From: Eubacteriales Family XIII. Incertae Sedis bacterium
GTDB taxonomy: Bacteria > Bacillota > Clostridia > Peptostreptococcales > Anaerovoracaceae
Direction of reading: 5' to 3'
DNA length: 45,946 nucleotides
Assembly: GCA_031266025.1 (NCBI GenBank)
Contig: JAISBV010000031.1
Coordinates: 1 to 45,946 of the forward strand
The notes beneath the pieces are model-generated. The model was given only the letters and a program-made list of their open reading frames with translations. It searched no databases and was not told the DNA's origin. Positions 13,412 through 22,522 of the stretch are shown here, piece by piece; the stretch's first letter is position 1, and every line of letters begins with the position of its first letter. Both the position numbers and the translations under genes were made by a program.

Positions 13412-14101
13412 TTACAATATCAGCAGCGGCGTACAGTGAAGATAATCGAGGGAAATCAGGCTGTACTCCGTTCCGTAATGATAGCCGCGTATGCTGCGCC
13501 CGAACGTGTCCGCGCCGTGCAGATGACCGTACAGAACACGTTCCGCGCCGTATTCGCGCACGAGCCGCACGAAGCCGGACGCGTCCTTTTTGTCGTTTGT
13601 GGGCGGGAAATGCAGCACTGCGATAATCCGTGAATGCCCGGCGTTTCGCGCTGACGCGAGCGACATCTCAAGACGCCTGAGCTCGCGCGCGTATATCCTT
13701 TCATCGTCCGCGTAGAAATAACTGTCGCCGGGACATATCCAACCCCTGGAACCGCAGATAGCGACGCCCTCAGCCTCATAATGAGTATTTTGAAGAAAGA
13801 ACATAGACGGGTCTAACATGTTCAGGCGCGAAACGGACGCCCACCACAGATCGTGATTGCCCTTTATCAAGACCTTCTTGCCGGGAAGCGCCGCTATCCA
13901 CATCAGATCGTCCGTCGCGTCCTTCTGACGCAGCGACCACGATGAATCACCGGCGATAATAACCGTATCGTCGTTCCCTACCGTGCGACGCCAGTTTTCT
14001 TCGGTCTTTTTTGTATGATTCACCCACTCGCCGCCGTATATATCCATAGGTTTTTCACCCGAAGACGACAGGTGCAAATCCGCTATAGCGTATATGCTCA
14101 T
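13412..14101 (-). CDS. Calcineurin-like metallophosphoesterase
   Basis: The 229-residue protein has the two-metal phosphoesterase motifs in order: DLHLSS (about 8-13), GDSSW (about 51-55), KGNHDLWW (about 79-86), then a late His segment and YGHLHGAD (about 191-198). It resembles predicted phosphohydrolases of the COG1768 kind; the substrate is unknown. Its ATG overlaps the stop of the upstream LTA-synthase-like gene by 4 bases (ATGA). It is the last gene of the NYN-LTA operon, so it may act on a phosphate-containing envelope or lipid product, which is inference only. Confidence 0.85.
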   Translation of the reverse strand: MSIYAIADLHLSSSGEKPMDIYGGEWVNHTKKTEENWRRTVGNDDTVIIAGDSSWSLRQKDATDDLMWIAALPGKKVLIKGNHDLWWASVSRLNMLDPSMFFLQNTHYEAEGVAICGSRGWICPGDSYFYADDERIYARELRRLEMSLASARNAGHSRIIAVLHFPPTNDKKDASGFVRLVREYGAERVLYGHLHGADTFGRSIRGYHYGTEYSLISLDYLHCTPLLIL

Positions 14102-16215
14102 CGTTTCTGTTCCTCTGAGGAACCGCTCTCTTCCCGCGAAAATTCCGCAAGCTTTATCGCCGGGCGCTCAGGCGTTCCGGCAAAGCTTCGCCGCAATATG
14201 AGACCGTCCAAACGCAGTGAAAATATCTGCTCTGTCCGCTTCAAAACTTCCCCGGATTCATATTCATAAATAAAATTCGCCTGCTCGAGTACACGAATAA
14301 AATCGGGGTTCTGCGAAGCTTCCGGCATGATCACGGCCTCAGGCTCCATGGTCTTGATAAATGTATCGATCTGTTCCGTCGAATATACGTTCTCATCGGC
14401 AAGCAGCGCGCAGTGCGCATATCCGAGATATTCCACCTTTGTCCAGTCAGAAAGATCGCGTATAACAGGGATTATACGTTCCTGTATTTCAGCATAGAAC
14501 CGCGCGGCAGTCTCATCTTTTATGTAGCGCACGCCGCGGTTTACAGCCCTGCCGGAATAGCGCTCGTCAAAAACCTCAAACACGGCCAAGGCGTCCTGTG
14601 CGTAAACCATCAGACGCTCGCCCGGATTTTCCGTCAGTCTGCCCATAAGCTCCTCCGGCGTGTACGTCGCAAGCCGCGCTTCGCTCGAATAAAGACTCTC
14701 CGCGGGTTCATTGATCATACATACCATCTCGACCTCGCGCGGAAGCGCGGAGACGTTTTCCGACTCGAAAAGTATGCGTTCGAATGACTTGCCTTCGAGA
14801 TACATTTTGCGCAGTACGTCCTCCCTCAGATAAAATTCGCCCGTTTCTATCATGCGCTTTGCCCGAAGGCTGTCTTCTTCGAGCCCTTCCGTCGAAATGG
14901 ATTCACCGGTTCTTATATTCCACGCGCGGCTGTTTTCAAACACGCCGTCGCGGGACATTTCAAAAATCACATCGCCCTTTATAAACGAACCCTTTAGCAG
15001 ATGCGCCTTTTCGGGGACAAAACCCTCCGAGGCCTTTAAGAGATTCTGACCCAAATACAACGTGTCCAATGTTTCAAAGCCGAGCAGCCACGCCGCCGTC
15101 GGCAGTATATCTATCTGCCCGCCCGCAGCGCTCAGCACGCGCGCCGATGCCTTCGAACCCGGTATGTGTATGAGCAATGGAATGTTCATCATAATGTCGT
15201 AATCGTATCTCCCGAGCCAACGCGCGGCGTATTCATCGCTTTTGATCAAACCCTGATGATCGCCGTATACGATAAGCAGTGAATCATCGTAAAGGCCGTT
15301 CTCCTTCAGTTGATCGATAAACCCGCCGAAACAGCGATCCGCATACCTGACGGAATTCACGTAATTGCCGAATGTAGAACCTTGATCTTCGGGCAGTATC
15401 CCTATTTCGCGGAGCTCATCGGGAAGATTAAACGGATGATGACTCGACAGCGATATAATCATACTGAAAAAAAGACCTGTCTTCCTCTCTTCTTCAAGGA
15501 TATCTACGGATTGCCGGTAGAACGCCTCGTCGCTTATACCCGAGATATTACCGCCTCCTATACCCTCTATCCTGTCGTTCACATAGTCGGCGTCGCTGTA
15601 AAATCGATCAATACCCTCCGTCTCGTACATATTTTCACGGTTCCAAAAGGATCTGTCATATCCGTGCATAACCATGGTTCTGTAGCCGGCCTCCGAAAGC
15701 AAACGCGGCAAGCCGCGGAAATAATTCTCATCGTATATTTGATTCGTATAACTTTCTACCGTACCTATATTTGAATTTTTTACTGCGAATTCCGCGTCAG
15801 AGGTGTTGCCGCTCGCCACCTGTTGATAGAATCGGTCAAAATACAGCATACCGTCCTCGCGCATCCAAGCGTTGATGCGCGGCGTGATCTCTTCGCCGTT
15901 ATAGTACGCGCCCACCGCCATATTCTGGAAGGACTCAAGCTGCACTATTATGATATTCTTATCCCTCGCGGCGCCGAAATATTCATCCTTTTCCAAAGTC
16001 TCATAAACTCCGGCAGCGAGAAAATAATCGCGCGCGTTCGTGGCGGAAATTTCCTCGCGCGAAAGGCTTTTAAGGACGTCCCCGAGATGATAAAGCGTCC
16101 ATTCGCGCGCGTTCAGCGCCGAAACGAACGCAAGTTCAAACGGATTCAGCAACAGAAAGATCAGCAGCGCGATTACAATGTCCGTAATAATCCATTTCTT
16201 GACTTCATTCGGCAT
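14098..16215 (-). CDS. LTA synthase-like sulfatase-fold protein, one membrane helix
   Basis: The extracellular catalytic domain is of the LtaS phosphoglycerol-transferase kind. Metal and nucleophile motifs are all present: IIIVQLESFQN (Glu), GNTSDAEF with nucleophile Thr at about 138, and IVYGDHQGL (Asp-His). Unlike canonical LtaS with five helices, it has a single N-terminal helix (about 8-27) followed directly by the catalytic part, then about 250 C-terminal residues of no known family. I chose the ATG at 16215 because GGTGA lies just before it; a GTG at 16224 is possible. Its start overlaps the end of the upstream paralogue. Likely a truncated, diverged duplicate. Confidence 0.85.
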   Translation of the reverse strand: MPNEVKKWIITDIVIALLIFLLLNPFELAFVSALNAREWTLYHLGDVLKSLSREEISATNARDYFLAAGVYETLEKDEYFGAARDKNIIIVQLESFQNMAVGAYYNGEEITPRINAWMREDGMLYFDRFYQQVASGNTSDAEFAVKNSNIGTVESYTNQIYDENYFRGLPRLLSEAGYRTMVMHGYDRSFWNRENMYETEGIDRFYSDADYVNDRIEGIGGGNISGISDEAFYRQSVDILEEERKTGLFFSMIISLSSHHPFNLPDELREIGILPEDQGSTFGNYVNSVRYADRCFGGFIDQLKENGLYDDSLLIVYGDHQGLIKSDEYAARWLGRYDYDIMMNIPLLIHIPGSKASARVLSAAGGQIDILPTAAWLLGFETLDTLYLGQNLLKASEGFVPEKAHLLKGSFIKGDVIFEMSRDGVFENSRAWNIRTGESISTEGLEEDSLRAKRMIETGEFYLREDVLRKMYLEGKSFERILFESENVSALPREVEMVCMINEPAESLYSSEARLATYTPEELMGRLTENPGERLMVYAQDALAVFEVFDERYSGRAVNRGVRYIKDETAARFYAEIQERIIPVIRDLSDWTKVEYLGYAHCALLADENVYSTEQIDTFIKTMEPEAVIMPEASQNPDFIRVLEQANFIYEYESGEVLKRTEQIFSLRLDGLILRRSFAGTPERPAIKLAEFSREESGSSEEQKR

Positions 16216-18466
16216 TCGCTTCACCGGTGAACGCGCCGTCTTCTCCGAAAGACGCGGCGGCCGAATTTGTACCGCTCATAATCATATCCTCATCCAATAC
16301 GAGTTCCGAAGCAAACTGGATGTTCAGCGAGCGTTCGTGTTCCTCAATGTGCGAAAATACGCTTACGGGTTCCCTCGTCCGCCTGTCCGTGACTCGGCTG
16401 TAATCAAAGGCGCCGTCGCGAGACATCTCGAACAGCGTGTCGTCTGTTATGAAAGAACCCCTTGGCATATAGGTTTGTACGGCGACGAAACCCTTGTCCG
16501 CAGTCAGCAGATTATGCCCGAAATGCACGGCCAAATCCTCTATGCCGAGCAGATAGGCCGCCGTAGGCAGGAAATCGATCTGCCCGCCGACCGTATGCAC
16601 CGTTCCGCGTATATCGACGGCCGGTCTCAAAGCGAGAGCCGACGCGGAGACGGCGCTCGCCGTCGTTCGCAAATCCTCGGACGCGCTTTCGATGTCAGGC
16701 ATCGAGATTATGAGAGGAATATTCATCATCACATCGAAATCATAAGGCTTGCCGAGCAGACGCTCCATATGGATCGGCGTATCGCCCTCCTGCGTCAATC
16801 CTTGGTGATCGCCGTAGATCGCTATAAGCGAATTGTAATACAGTCCCGCGTTTTTGAGACCGTCCAAAAATATGCCGAGCGACCAATCCGTATAAGCGGC
16901 GCTCTGCAGATAATTGCCGACGAGCGTGCCTTCATCCTCGGGCAGCAGATCAATGAATTGGTAATGATCAAGCATTTCGAACGGATGATGATTGGACAGC
17001 GATATAACGAAACTGTAGAAAGGTTGAGGAAGTTTTTCCATAAACGGCAGCGTTTGTTTGTAAAATTCCGAATCCGGCAGCCCCCAACCCATCCATTCCG
17101 TCAAATGATAATCGCCCATGCGATGATCATCGAGACCTCCGTAAAACAAATCGAAACCCTCGGCAGGATACATCTCGGCCCTGTTCCAAAACAAAATGTC
17201 TTCATAAGCGTGAAAAACAGCGGTCGAATAGCCCTTTTCTTTCAAGAGTACAGGCAGTCCGCGAAACGTATTGTTTGAAAAGAGCTTATACGTAAAGTAG
17301 CGCGAACTTCCGCATATGGAATTGTTGATCGCGAACTCGGCGTCCGATGTATTGCCGGCGCCTACCTGATGAAAAAATTGATCAAAATAGACAGTATTAT
17401 CTTCTATGAGCCTGTTCAGATTCGGTGTGATCTCTTGTTCGTTATAATTCAAACCCACTACAAAATTCTGAAATGATTCAAGCTGTATCACGATCAGGTT
17501 GCGCCCTTGAGCAACGCCGAACAGCGGCCCGTTCTTTTCATCCGAGTAATTGTCGGCCAAAATCAACTCCATAGCATCGGGGCGCGAAGCCATACCGTCG
17601 CGTTCGCCCCTGAATAAAGCGTCGCCGAGATGGTAGGCGTATATCTCCTGATTCGAAAGCGACGTGATCAGGTTTGAGCCGAAAGGATTGCCGATTAAAA
17701 CGCACAGTACGATCACGATTGCGATACCGTAATTAATGCGTCCGAGTCGCGCGAGCTGCGTAAAAAGTTTGACCGGCAGCTTTCGTCTCCGTTCCCTGAG
17801 CCGCTTTTTTTTTTCGCTGCGGCCGGTCAGAAGCCGCACTTCAGTATAATACTCGTCAAGCGCGGTATCATGCAGATCGTCATATAAAGAAAAACCCGAT
17901 ATGAAATTTGAATCGGCGTTGACCGCGTCGGAGAAAGCGGTATCTGCGTCCTGCCCTGTCTCGGCGCCGACCGCGCCGGCGGAAACCGTATTCTCGCCGC
18001 GCCCGTCTTCAGCGCCGATTGTTTCCGAAAGTATCCAATCGGCAAAGTCTTCCCTGTTTTGCACAACGCGCCAAATAGCAAGCATACACAGGATCGCGAC
18101 CGCGTCAAGCGGTATCAGAAAAAACGAGGGGCGCAGCACCTCCAAGATGCTTGCGCCTATATCGTCGAGCATACCGACCGCGCCGAGCATGTTCACGGAC
18201 AGGTAATGATTGAAAAAACTGTTGTATGTCACGTCCGCGAACATGATCAGTGACAGCACAAAATATACCGCCGCCGGTATCCATTTGTTGTGAAAAACAG
18301 AAAAAAACAAGCAAGTAAACAGACACGTCAAGAACCAGACCGCCGCAAAATACGGTTTTACGCCTATGAACGCGTAAAACAGCAGTAATTTGAGTCCAAC
18401 CAAGGCAGCCGCGCAGACCGTGCCCGCGACATAACGCTTATCGGCTTTATTTTTCCCTGTCCTCAT
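16205..18466 (-). CDS. LTA synthase family phosphoglycerol transferase
   Basis: Predicted membrane enzyme that polymerises or transfers glycerol-phosphate units from phosphatidylglycerol outside the cell. The 753-residue protein has five predicted N-terminal helices, with a long acidic insert between helices 4 and 5, then the sulfatase-fold domain with LIVIQLESFQN, GNTSDAEF (Thr at about 373) and AIYGDHQGL. The ATG at 18466 overlaps the upstream small gene by 20 bases and has GAGG before it; the longer open frame upstream is in the neighbour's sequence. It is paired with a second LTA-like gene downstream, overlapping by 11 bases. Confidence 0.88.
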   Translation of the reverse strand: MRTGKNKADKRYVAGTVCAAALVGLKLLLFYAFIGVKPYFAAVWFLTCLFTCLFFSVFHNKWIPAAVYFVLSLIMFADVTYNSFFNHYLSVNMLGAVGMLDDIGASILEVLRPSFFLIPLDAVAILCMLAIWRVVQNREDFADWILSETIGAEDGRGENTVSAGAVGAETGQDADTAFSDAVNADSNFISGFSLYDDLHDTALDEYYTEVRLLTGRSEKKKRLRERRRKLPVKLFTQLARLGRINYGIAIVIVLCVLIGNPFGSNLITSLSNQEIYAYHLGDALFRGERDGMASRPDAMELILADNYSDEKNGPLFGVAQGRNLIVIQLESFQNFVVGLNYNEQEITPNLNRLIEDNTVYFDQFFHQVGAGNTSDAEFAINNSICGSSRYFTYKLFSNNTFRGLPVLLKEKGYSTAVFHAYEDILFWNRAEMYPAEGFDLFYGGLDDHRMGDYHLTEWMGWGLPDSEFYKQTLPFMEKLPQPFYSFVISLSNHHPFEMLDHYQFIDLLPEDEGTLVGNYLQSAAYTDWSLGIFLDGLKNAGLYYNSLIAIYGDHQGLTQEGDTPIHMERLLGKPYDFDVMMNIPLIISMPDIESASEDLRTTASAVSASALALRPAVDIRGTVHTVGGQIDFLPTAAYLLGIEDLAVHFGHNLLTADKGFVAVQTYMPRGSFITDDTLFEMSRDGAFDYSRVTDRRTREPVSVFSHIEEHERSLNIQFASELVLDEDMIMSGTNSAAASFGEDGAFTGEANAE

Positions 18467-18719
18467 TCGATTCCTCTGCCTTGACCTCGCTGAATTCCAC
18501 GTCCGTAAATTCTCCGTCCGCCGCTTCTTGAGCTTCGGAATCGCCGTCGGAACTGCCTTCGCTCTCGCCGGCTCGGTCATTGAAAAGATATATGATTTTG
18601 CCGTCGTCGGATCGCCGCCTGTTAGCACGTTCCGCGTCAGTCGGCCTTCTGTGCAATGTGGCGTAAATCAGCAGAATCGCACCGCCGAGCGCCAATATTC
18701 CAAGTAATGTGAGTTGCAT
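18447..18719 (-). CDS. Small membrane protein with acidic tail
   Basis: A 90-residue protein with one N-terminal membrane helix (about 2-21), a short basic stretch (HRRPTDAERANRRR) and then a strongly acidic, Ser/Glu/Asp-rich tail. It has no recognised domain. It starts 1 base after the NYN gene stop and overlaps the next LTA-synthase-like gene by 20 bases, so it is clearly an operon member. It may be an accessory or assembly factor for the membrane enzymes encoded after it; this is inferred from position only. Confidence 0.65.
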   Translation of the reverse strand: MQLTLLGILALGGAILLIYATLHRRPTDAERANRRRSDDGKIIYLFNDRAGESEGSSDGDSEAQEAADGEFTDVEFSEVKAEESNEDREK

Positions 18720-18720
18720 A

Positions 18721-19500
18721 TTATCCCTTATCCCTATTCCTTATATATTTATGTGTAACGTGCGGATTGCTCGTTTTTCTCGACTCAATATCGAAGCTCC
18801 CCAAGCTTTCGATAAGCGGCGTCAGTTTCATGGCGCCGTAATTTCTCGAATCGAAATCGGGCAGTCTTCTGTTGAGAATGCTGCCTAATTCACCCAAAAA
18901 AGCCCATCCGTCCTCGTCCGATATCTCGGTAACAATCGTTCGTATTGTACGAATCAGTTTCGCCCGTTCCTTGTTGTTGGGCGGATTTTTCTTGGCGGTC
19001 TCGGCAGTAAAATCGGCCGAGTCCTTCTCCCTGTGCGCCGCGTCTTCCTCGGCGCCCTTGTTTTCGACGCTCGCCAAAACCTCAAGGTATTTGAACATAT
19101 CGCAGGCCGCGCGAAACGGCACCGGCGTCTTTTTTTCACCCATGCCTATCACAAGCATGCCCGCCTCCCGCAAACGCGAGGCGAGCTTCGTAAAATCGCT
19201 GTCGCTCGAAACGATACAGAATCCGTCCACCCTGCCGGAGTACAGTATATCCATCGCGTCAATAATAAGCGCCGAATCCGTGGCGTTCTTGCCTGTCGTA
19301 TAGCTGTACTGCTGCATAGGAATCACAGAAAGTTCGAGGAGCACATCTTTCCACGACGTCATCTTAACAGATGTCCAATCCCCATAAATGCGCTTATATG
19401 TGGGCGTTCCGTGGTTGGACACCTCGTTCATGATATAGCTGATGTATTTGCTTGAAACATTGTCCGCGTCTATGAGCACGGCAATACGTTTATCATCCAT
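18721..19500 (-). CDS. NYN-domain protein with LOTUS/OST-HTH-like C-terminus
   Basis: The N-terminal 140 residues are a NYN (PIN-like) nuclease-type domain: IDADNVSSKY with the first acidic residues, DSALIIDAMDILYSG, and SSDSDFTKLASRLREAG. These give the expected cluster of Asp residues for metal binding. After a charged linker, residues about 170-250 resemble an OST-HTH/LOTUS RNA-binding module (GWAFLGELGSILNRRLPDFD). This pairing is typical of limkain-like bacterial proteins thought to act on RNA. It heads the operon with the LTA-like enzymes, and a 250-bp R2 repeat precedes its start. Confidence 0.85.
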   Translation of the reverse strand: MDDKRIAVLIDADNVSSKYISYIMNEVSNHGTPTYKRIYGDWTSVKMTSWKDVLLELSVIPMQQYSYTTGKNATDSALIIDAMDILYSGRVDGFCIVSSDSDFTKLASRLREAGMLVIGMGEKKTPVPFRAACDMFKYLEVLASVENKGAEEDAAHREKDSADFTAETAKKNPPNNKERAKLIRTIRTIVTEISDEDGWAFLGELGSILNRRLPDFDSRNYGAMKLTPLIESLGSFDIESRKTSNPHVTHKYIRNRDKG

Positions 19501-19509
19501 ACATTCCTA

Positions 19510-19772
19510 ATGATAACTACTCAACCGGCCGTTCTTTTTTCCTTATCTCGGCCCCGAATCGTCAAATCCACTGCTCAACGTACTATTGTGTACGCCCTCG
19601 ACAGCAAAGTTGCCTGTTTTACGCGGCTTCAGCCGCAATGTAAAACAGGACAGCGAAGCGAGCAAGGCGAGCGGAGGAATGTGGCGGAGCCACACGTTGC
19701 CGCTTTGAGACCAATCTCCGAAAAAATCTTCGGTCGGTTGAGTAGTCTTGATTTAAGTTTTGAACAATAAAG
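19510..19772. repeat. Intergenic repeat R2, copy C, with nested R3 module
   Basis: Outer arms AACTACTCAACCGGCCG (19515-19531) and CGGTCGGTTGAGTAGTC (19731-19747) are inverted, and the right arm continues CTTGATTTAAGTTTTGAACA as in copy A. Inside is a perfect hairpin CCTGTTTTAC/GTAAAACAGG (19613-19622 with 19640-19649). It is followed by GGACAGCGAAGCGAGC and GCGAGCGGAG (19648-19678), words shared with the element at 27.8-28.1 kb. It lies between ilvB and the NYN gene. I found no reading frame with support. Confidence 0.7.
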
Positions 19773-19788
19773 AAATATCTTACAATAT

Positions 19789-21453
19789 CTATTCCTTTGT
19801 CAATTGGTTGTTGATCGCGTCGCCCGGAGGCACTATTGGCCACACGTTTTCATCTATGAACACCTCGCAGGCGATAACCGCGCCGCAACCCTGCGCAAGA
19901 GCCTCCGATACGGCGTTCTTGAGTCCGTTCACGTCATTTACATGTCGGCCGAACAGCCCGAACGATTCAGCCAAACCTCTGTAATCCAACACGTCAGGCA
20001 AATCAGTGGCTGAAAAACGCTTGCTGAAAAACAACTTCTGCCATTGCCGAACCATGCCCAACGTGTTATTTTTCAGCACGAATACGATAATGGGTAAGTC
20101 TTGCGACGAAACCGTCATAAGCTCGGCGCAATTCATGCGAAAGCTGCCGTCCCCTGTGAAAAGAATAACCCGCTTGTCGGGATTCGCAACCTTTGCCCCT
20201 ATCGCGGCGCCGAGTCCGAAACCCATAGTGCCGAGACCGCCCGATGTGATAAGGCGGCGCGGCTTTGAAAACGGCCATTTCTGCGCCGTCCACATCTGAT
20301 GTTGCCCCACATCCGTCGCCACTATGACGTCGTCCCCAAGCGCGTCACGTACGGCAGCGAATATCTCGGAAGGGCCAAAGCTCGCGGAACCCGTCGCGGA
20401 CGGCTCACGCCTGTAGGAGCGAACCTCGTCATTCCACGCGCGGCGCCCGTTTTCTTTTATCAAAGGCATTACGCGTCCAAGCACGTCGCGTACATCCCCT
20501 ATAATGTGCTCGTCGCTGAGCACGTTCTTGTCGATTTCAGATCGGTCGATGTCCACATGTATGACTTTAGCTCCTTTTGCGAAGCGCTGCAAGTCCCCCG
20601 TCACGCGATCACTGAAGCGCATACCCATAGAAACGAGCAAATCCGCGTTGTGCACGGCCAGATTGGCGTCCCGTTCGCCGTGCATACCGACCATGCCGAG
20701 AGAAAGCGGATTGTTTCTGTCGAAGGAACCGAGACACATGAGCGTAGTCGCGACGGGTATATGTGATTTTTCGGCCAATTCAGTCAACAACTTCGAAGCG
20801 TCTGAAATGACGATGCCGCCGCCCGCGCATATTACAGGTTTTTTCGCGTTGTTGATCATGTGCGCCAAGAGTTTGACGCTCTCGTCCGATACCTGCGGCG
20901 CGGCGCCCGCCGAAAGCGGCTTTGCGGGCTTGTAATCGGCCTTATCTGTCATTAAATTCTTCGGAACATCGATCAGGACAGGGCCCGGTCTGCCGCTCTT
21001 TGCGATTTTGAAAGCGTTTCTGACAGCGCCCGCCAACTCGGAAACATCCTTGCAGAGAAAACTGTGCTTTGTTATGGGGAGCGTAATCCCCACTATATCG
21101 ACCTCTTGAAATGAATCCCTGCCTATCAGCGAAACGGGCACCTGACCCGTAATAACGACTATAGGTGAACTGTCCATATATGCCGTGGCTATACCCGTCA
21201 CCGTGTTCGTGGCGCCGGGCCCGCTCGTCGCGAAGCAAACGCCGACCTTTCCCGAAGAGCGCGCGAAACCGTCGGCCGCATGCGTCGCGCCCTGTTCGTG
21301 GCAAGTCAGTATATGCCGTATTCTGCCATCCTCCGTATAATCGTAAAGCGCGTCATAAAGCGGCATGATCTGTCCGCCCGGGAAGCCGAAGATAGTGTCC
21401 ACCCCCTGCTCCAACAGGCATTCCATAATAATTTTTGCCCCGCTGAGCTGCAT
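19789..21453 (-). CDS. ilvB: Acetolactate synthase, catalytic (large) subunit
   Basis: A thiamine-diphosphate enzyme that condenses pyruvate to acetolactate (or with 2-ketobutyrate) for branched-chain amino acids. The 554-residue protein has FGFPGGQIMPLYDALYD at the N-terminus, the catalytic Glu in CHEQGATHAADGFAR, a central FAD-binding-like domain, and the TDP/metal loop GDGSFRMN with the partner Asn (KNNTLGMVRQWQ). It starts 7 bases after the ilvC stop. No ilvN regulatory-subunit gene sits beside it, unlike the common ilvB-ilvN-ilvC order. Confidence 0.96.
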   Translation of the reverse strand: MQLSGAKIIMECLLEQGVDTIFGFPGGQIMPLYDALYDYTEDGRIRHILTCHEQGATHAADGFARSSGKVGVCFATSGPGATNTVTGIATAYMDSSPIVVITGQVPVSLIGRDSFQEVDIVGITLPITKHSFLCKDVSELAGAVRNAFKIAKSGRPGPVLIDVPKNLMTDKADYKPAKPLSAGAAPQVSDESVKLLAHMINNAKKPVICAGGGIVISDASKLLTELAEKSHIPVATTLMCLGSFDRNNPLSLGMVGMHGERDANLAVHNADLLVSMGMRFSDRVTGDLQRFAKGAKVIHVDIDRSEIDKNVLSDEHIIGDVRDVLGRVMPLIKENGRRAWNDEVRSYRREPSATGSASFGPSEIFAAVRDALGDDVIVATDVGQHQMWTAQKWPFSKPRRLITSGGLGTMGFGLGAAIGAKVANPDKRVILFTGDGSFRMNCAELMTVSSQDLPIIVFVLKNNTLGMVRQWQKLFFSKRFSATDLPDVLDYRGLAESFGLFGRHVNDVNGLKNAVSEALAQGCGAVIACEVFIDENVWPIVPPGDAINNQLTKE

Positions 21454-21460
21454 ACAAACC

Positions 21461-22450
21461 TCACTTATTCCATGAATACATCTTTCTGAGTTCTTTTCCT
21501 ACATTTTCTAATTCGTGATCGGCTTTTATGCGTCTCGAAGCGAGGAAATGCGGCAAACCCACCTTGTTCTCGGTGATCCAATTACGCGCGAATGTTCCGT
21601 CCTGTATCTCCTCAAGAATCTTACGCATCTCAGCCTTGGTTTCATCCGTGATGATGCGCTTGCCGGTTTCGTAATCCCCGTATTCGGCGGTATTCGATAT
21701 CGAATAACGCATGCGGCCGAAACCGCCCTGATAAATCATGTCCACGATGAGTTTCATCTCGTGAATACATTCAAAATATGCGCTCTCAGGCTCGTATCCC
21801 GCCTCGACAAGCGTTTCGTAGCCGGCTTGCATCAAGGCCGTAACGCCGCCGCAGAGCACAGCCTGTTCGCCGAACAAATCCGTTTCCGTTTCTTCCCTGT
21901 ACGTCGTTGCGAGCACGCCGGCCCTTGATCCTCCTATGCCCGCCGCATAAGCCAAGGCCTTGTCCCGCGCCTTGCCCGTATAGTCCTGATGCACGGCTAT
22001 GAGACAAGGCACGCCCTTGCCGGCCGCGTACTCGCTGCGAACCGTGTGTCCCGGCCCTTTGGGCGCGATCATCGTCACATCGACGTTGCTTGGAGGTACT
22101 ATTTGCCTAAAATGAATATTAAACCCATGGGCAAACATCAGCATCTTCCCCTCCGTGAGATTCGGCGCCACGCTCTGCTCGTATATCTCGGGCTGTCTCT
22201 CATCGGGAACGAGTATCATGATAACGTCCGCCGCCTTCGCGGCTTCGAACGCCGTCGTTACTTTCAATCCTTCGCGTTCGGCGTCCTTCCACGACTTGCT
22301 GCCTTCGTACAGCCCCACAACTACGCTTACGCCGCTCTCTTTGAGATTCAGCGCATGCGCGTGCCCCTGACTGCCGTATCCTATTACAGCCACGGTCTTG
22401 CCGTCTAAAAGCGCCGGATTGCAATCGTTCTGGTAGTATATTTTCGCCAT
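21461..22450 (-). CDS. ilvC: Ketol-acid reductoisomerase (class I)
   Basis: Rearranges and reduces acetolactate with NADPH and Mg2+ in valine/isoleucine synthesis. The 329-residue length fits the short class I form. It has the Rossmann motif [17 protein letters not shown] (about 25-41), [11 protein letters not shown] in the cofactor-specificity loop, and the C-terminal knotted domain with metal-binding acidic residues ([17 protein letters not shown]). An AAGGAG site precedes the ATG. It is first in an ilvC-ilvB pair, with its own promoter overlapping the end of the antiporter gene. Confidence 0.97.
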   Translation of the reverse strand: MAKIYYQNDCNPALLDGKTVAVIGYGSQGHAHALNLKESGVSVVVGLYEGSKSWKDAEREGLKVTTAFEAAKAADVIMILVPDERQPEIYEQSVAPNLTEGKMLMFAHGFNIHFRQIVPPSNVDVTMIAPKGPGHTVRSEYAAGKGVPCLIAVHQDYTGKARDKALAYAAGIGGSRAGVLATTYREETETDLFGEQAVLCGGVTALMQAGYETLVEAGYEPESAYFECIHEMKLIVDMIYQGGFGRMRYSISNTAEYGDYETGKRIITDETKAEMRKILEEIQDGTFARNWITENKVGLPHFLASRRIKADHELENVGKELRKMYSWNK

Positions 22451-22491
22451 CTTAAATCTCCTTTTTCGCCAAAGCTCTGTAATCTATGATT

Positions 22492-22521
22492 ATTTTACTA
22501 TGCTTGCCCTTTTCGGGTCAA
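22492..22521 (-). promoter_or_regulatory. Candidate promoter of ilvC-ilvB
   Basis: On the minus strand TTGACC (22521-22516), an 18-base spacer and TAAAAT (22497-22492) lie about 40 bases upstream of ilvC. No T-box, leucine leader or other attenuator fits in the short gap, so branched-chain regulation, if any, must be at this promoter. Confidence 0.5.
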
Positions 22522-22522
22522 T

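Noticed and set aside
16178-17278. Long open frame on the plus strand opposite the LTA-synthase-like gene
   Set aside because: It is fully antisense to a well-supported enzyme and shows no domain.
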